Part shown: positions 5,682 to 6,290 of the stretch, in pieces
Layout of the letters: every line of letters starts with the position of its first letter
Position numbering within the stretch: the stretch's first letter is position 1
Assembly: GCA_041572275.1 (NCBI GenBank)
Contig: JBFFSQ010000176.1
Location: 1-6,290 of the forward strand
DNA: 6,290 nucleotides
Direction: 5' to 3'
DNA from: JBFFSQ01 sp041572275
GTDB lineage: Bacteria; Pseudomonadota; Gammaproteobacteria; SZUA-229
Made by a program: the position numbers and the translations under genes
The notes under the pieces: model-generated
Told to the model about the DNA's origin: nothing
What the model saw: the letters and a program-made list of their open reading frames with translations, nothing else
Databases searched by the model: none

Positions 5682-6290
5682 GTGTCTGTGCAAGCCCAAA
5701 TATTAGATTTATCTATTTTTAACTGCAATCTTCATATTCAGTGTGAAAGCCTCCAACTCGCACAATTGCTACATAAAATATATGGTGCTATGGAGATAAA
5801 GCAAGAGCTCTCAAATACCGCTCTCAGCTATGTGGTTGGTCAAAAAGAGTCAGAAGTGAAGTCCTATTTCATATCAAAAGATGAAGGAATATATGAATAT
5901 TTTTCGACTATAGCCGACTTCCTATTTAGCTTTGAAAAGATTATTACAATAGACTTACAAAAAATTCGTAACGATTTATTCTTTATTCATGCTGCATCAC
6001 TGGAATACGAAAATAAAGGAATAATCATTTCCGCACCATCAGGTACAGGCAAATCAACGACTACCTGGGCTTTATTGCATGGCAGCTTCAATTATCTCAG
6101 TGACGAATTGGCTCCTATAGACTTAAAAACTATGGAGTTACTTCCATATCCACATGCCATTTGTCTTAAAAACAAACCTCACCAGTTTTCACTACCAGAT
6201 GGCTATATTGATACCGATACAACACTGCATATACCTCACGATCTGATACCGAGCAAGATAACCGATCACTCAGTCCCACTTACAGCATTA
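5682..6290 (+). CDS. HprK-related kinase A-like P-loop protein, 3' end outside window
   Basis: The first 203 codons are visible, with no stop before the right edge. An N-terminal domain of about 100 residues contains ILDLSIFNCNLHIQC. It is followed by LFFIHAASLE, the P-loop APSGTGKST (118-126, K124), and YLSDELAPID with D141-E142. The segment PYPHAICLKNKP follows. The order H-A-A, P-loop, S-D-E and P-x-P...K-N is that of HprK-related kinases. HPr kinase itself has an Asp-Asp pair where D-E stands here. Family knowledge suggests ATP-dependent protein or peptide phosphorylation, but no substrate is established. The start is GTG at 5682, or GTG at 5688, because an in-frame stop lies at 5661-5663 and no ATG fits. 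No Shine-Dalgarno is evident, and the four-base gap from the PqqD stop argues for coupled translation. A lasso-peptide-type kinase is an alternative, but no lasso genes are visible. Confidence 0.8.
   Translation, partial: MSVQAQILDLSIFNCNLHIQCESLQLAQLLHKIYGAMEIKQELSNTALSYVVGQKESEVKSYFISKDEGIYEYFSTIADFLFSFEKIITIDLQKIRNDLFFIHAASLEYENKGIIISAPSGTGKSTTTWALLHGSFNYLSDELAPIDLKTMELLPYPHAICLKNKPHQFSLPDGYIDTDTTLHIPHDLIPSKITDHSVPLTAL

Noticed and set aside
5402..6290. Lasso peptide cluster (B1 recognition protein plus peptide kinase)
   Set aside because: No precursor, asparagine-synthetase-like cyclase or transglutaminase-like protease gene is visible, and the D-E kinase layout fits the HprK-related A type better. 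It cannot be fully excluded, because the right side is missing.

Overview
The window looks like chromosomal DNA of a gammaproteobacterium with moderately low G+C. The main clue is a CsiV-family gene directly downstream of a full-length mfd. CsiV is, as far as is known, essentially a gammaproteobacterial protein. No phage, IS element, CRISPR array, rRNA or tRNA is visible. I cannot name the genus.

Left and centre (1-4741, minus strand): three genes are packed head to tail and read right to left. First is mfd, the transcription-repair coupling factor (1150 aa). Next is csiV, a secreted or periplasmic peptidoglycan-binding-type protein (230 aa from the start I prefer). Last is a spermidine-synthase-fold gene that leaves the window at base 1. 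Both junctions overlap by one base (TGATG and TAATG), so the three are almost certainly one translationally coupled operon. A plausible sigma70 promoter lies just upstream of mfd. A four-codon mini-ORF ends on the codon directly before the mfd start.

Middle (4742-5401): this divergent, AT-rich spacer of about 660 bases has no convincing gene on either strand. It holds the mfd promoter, a candidate promoter for the rightward genes, and several short repeats and inverted repeats that could be operator sites.

Right (5402-6290, plus strand): a 91-residue PqqD-like protein is followed four bases later by a GTG-started P-loop gene that runs off the right edge. The second protein resembles the HPr kinase C-terminal domain and, by its layout, belongs to the HprK-related kinase A type. 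This pair is the signature of the poorly understood 'HPr-rel-A' system. It is the most interesting content here: a peptide-recognition protein coupled to an HPr-kinase-like enzyme of unknown substrate. A near-identical repeat of about 20 bp flanks the PqqD gene, one copy at its promoter and one over its stop codon.

The leftward operon combines DNA repair and envelope maintenance. The rightward pair is a separate unit, probably continuing beyond the window. Nothing in the sequence links the two functionally.
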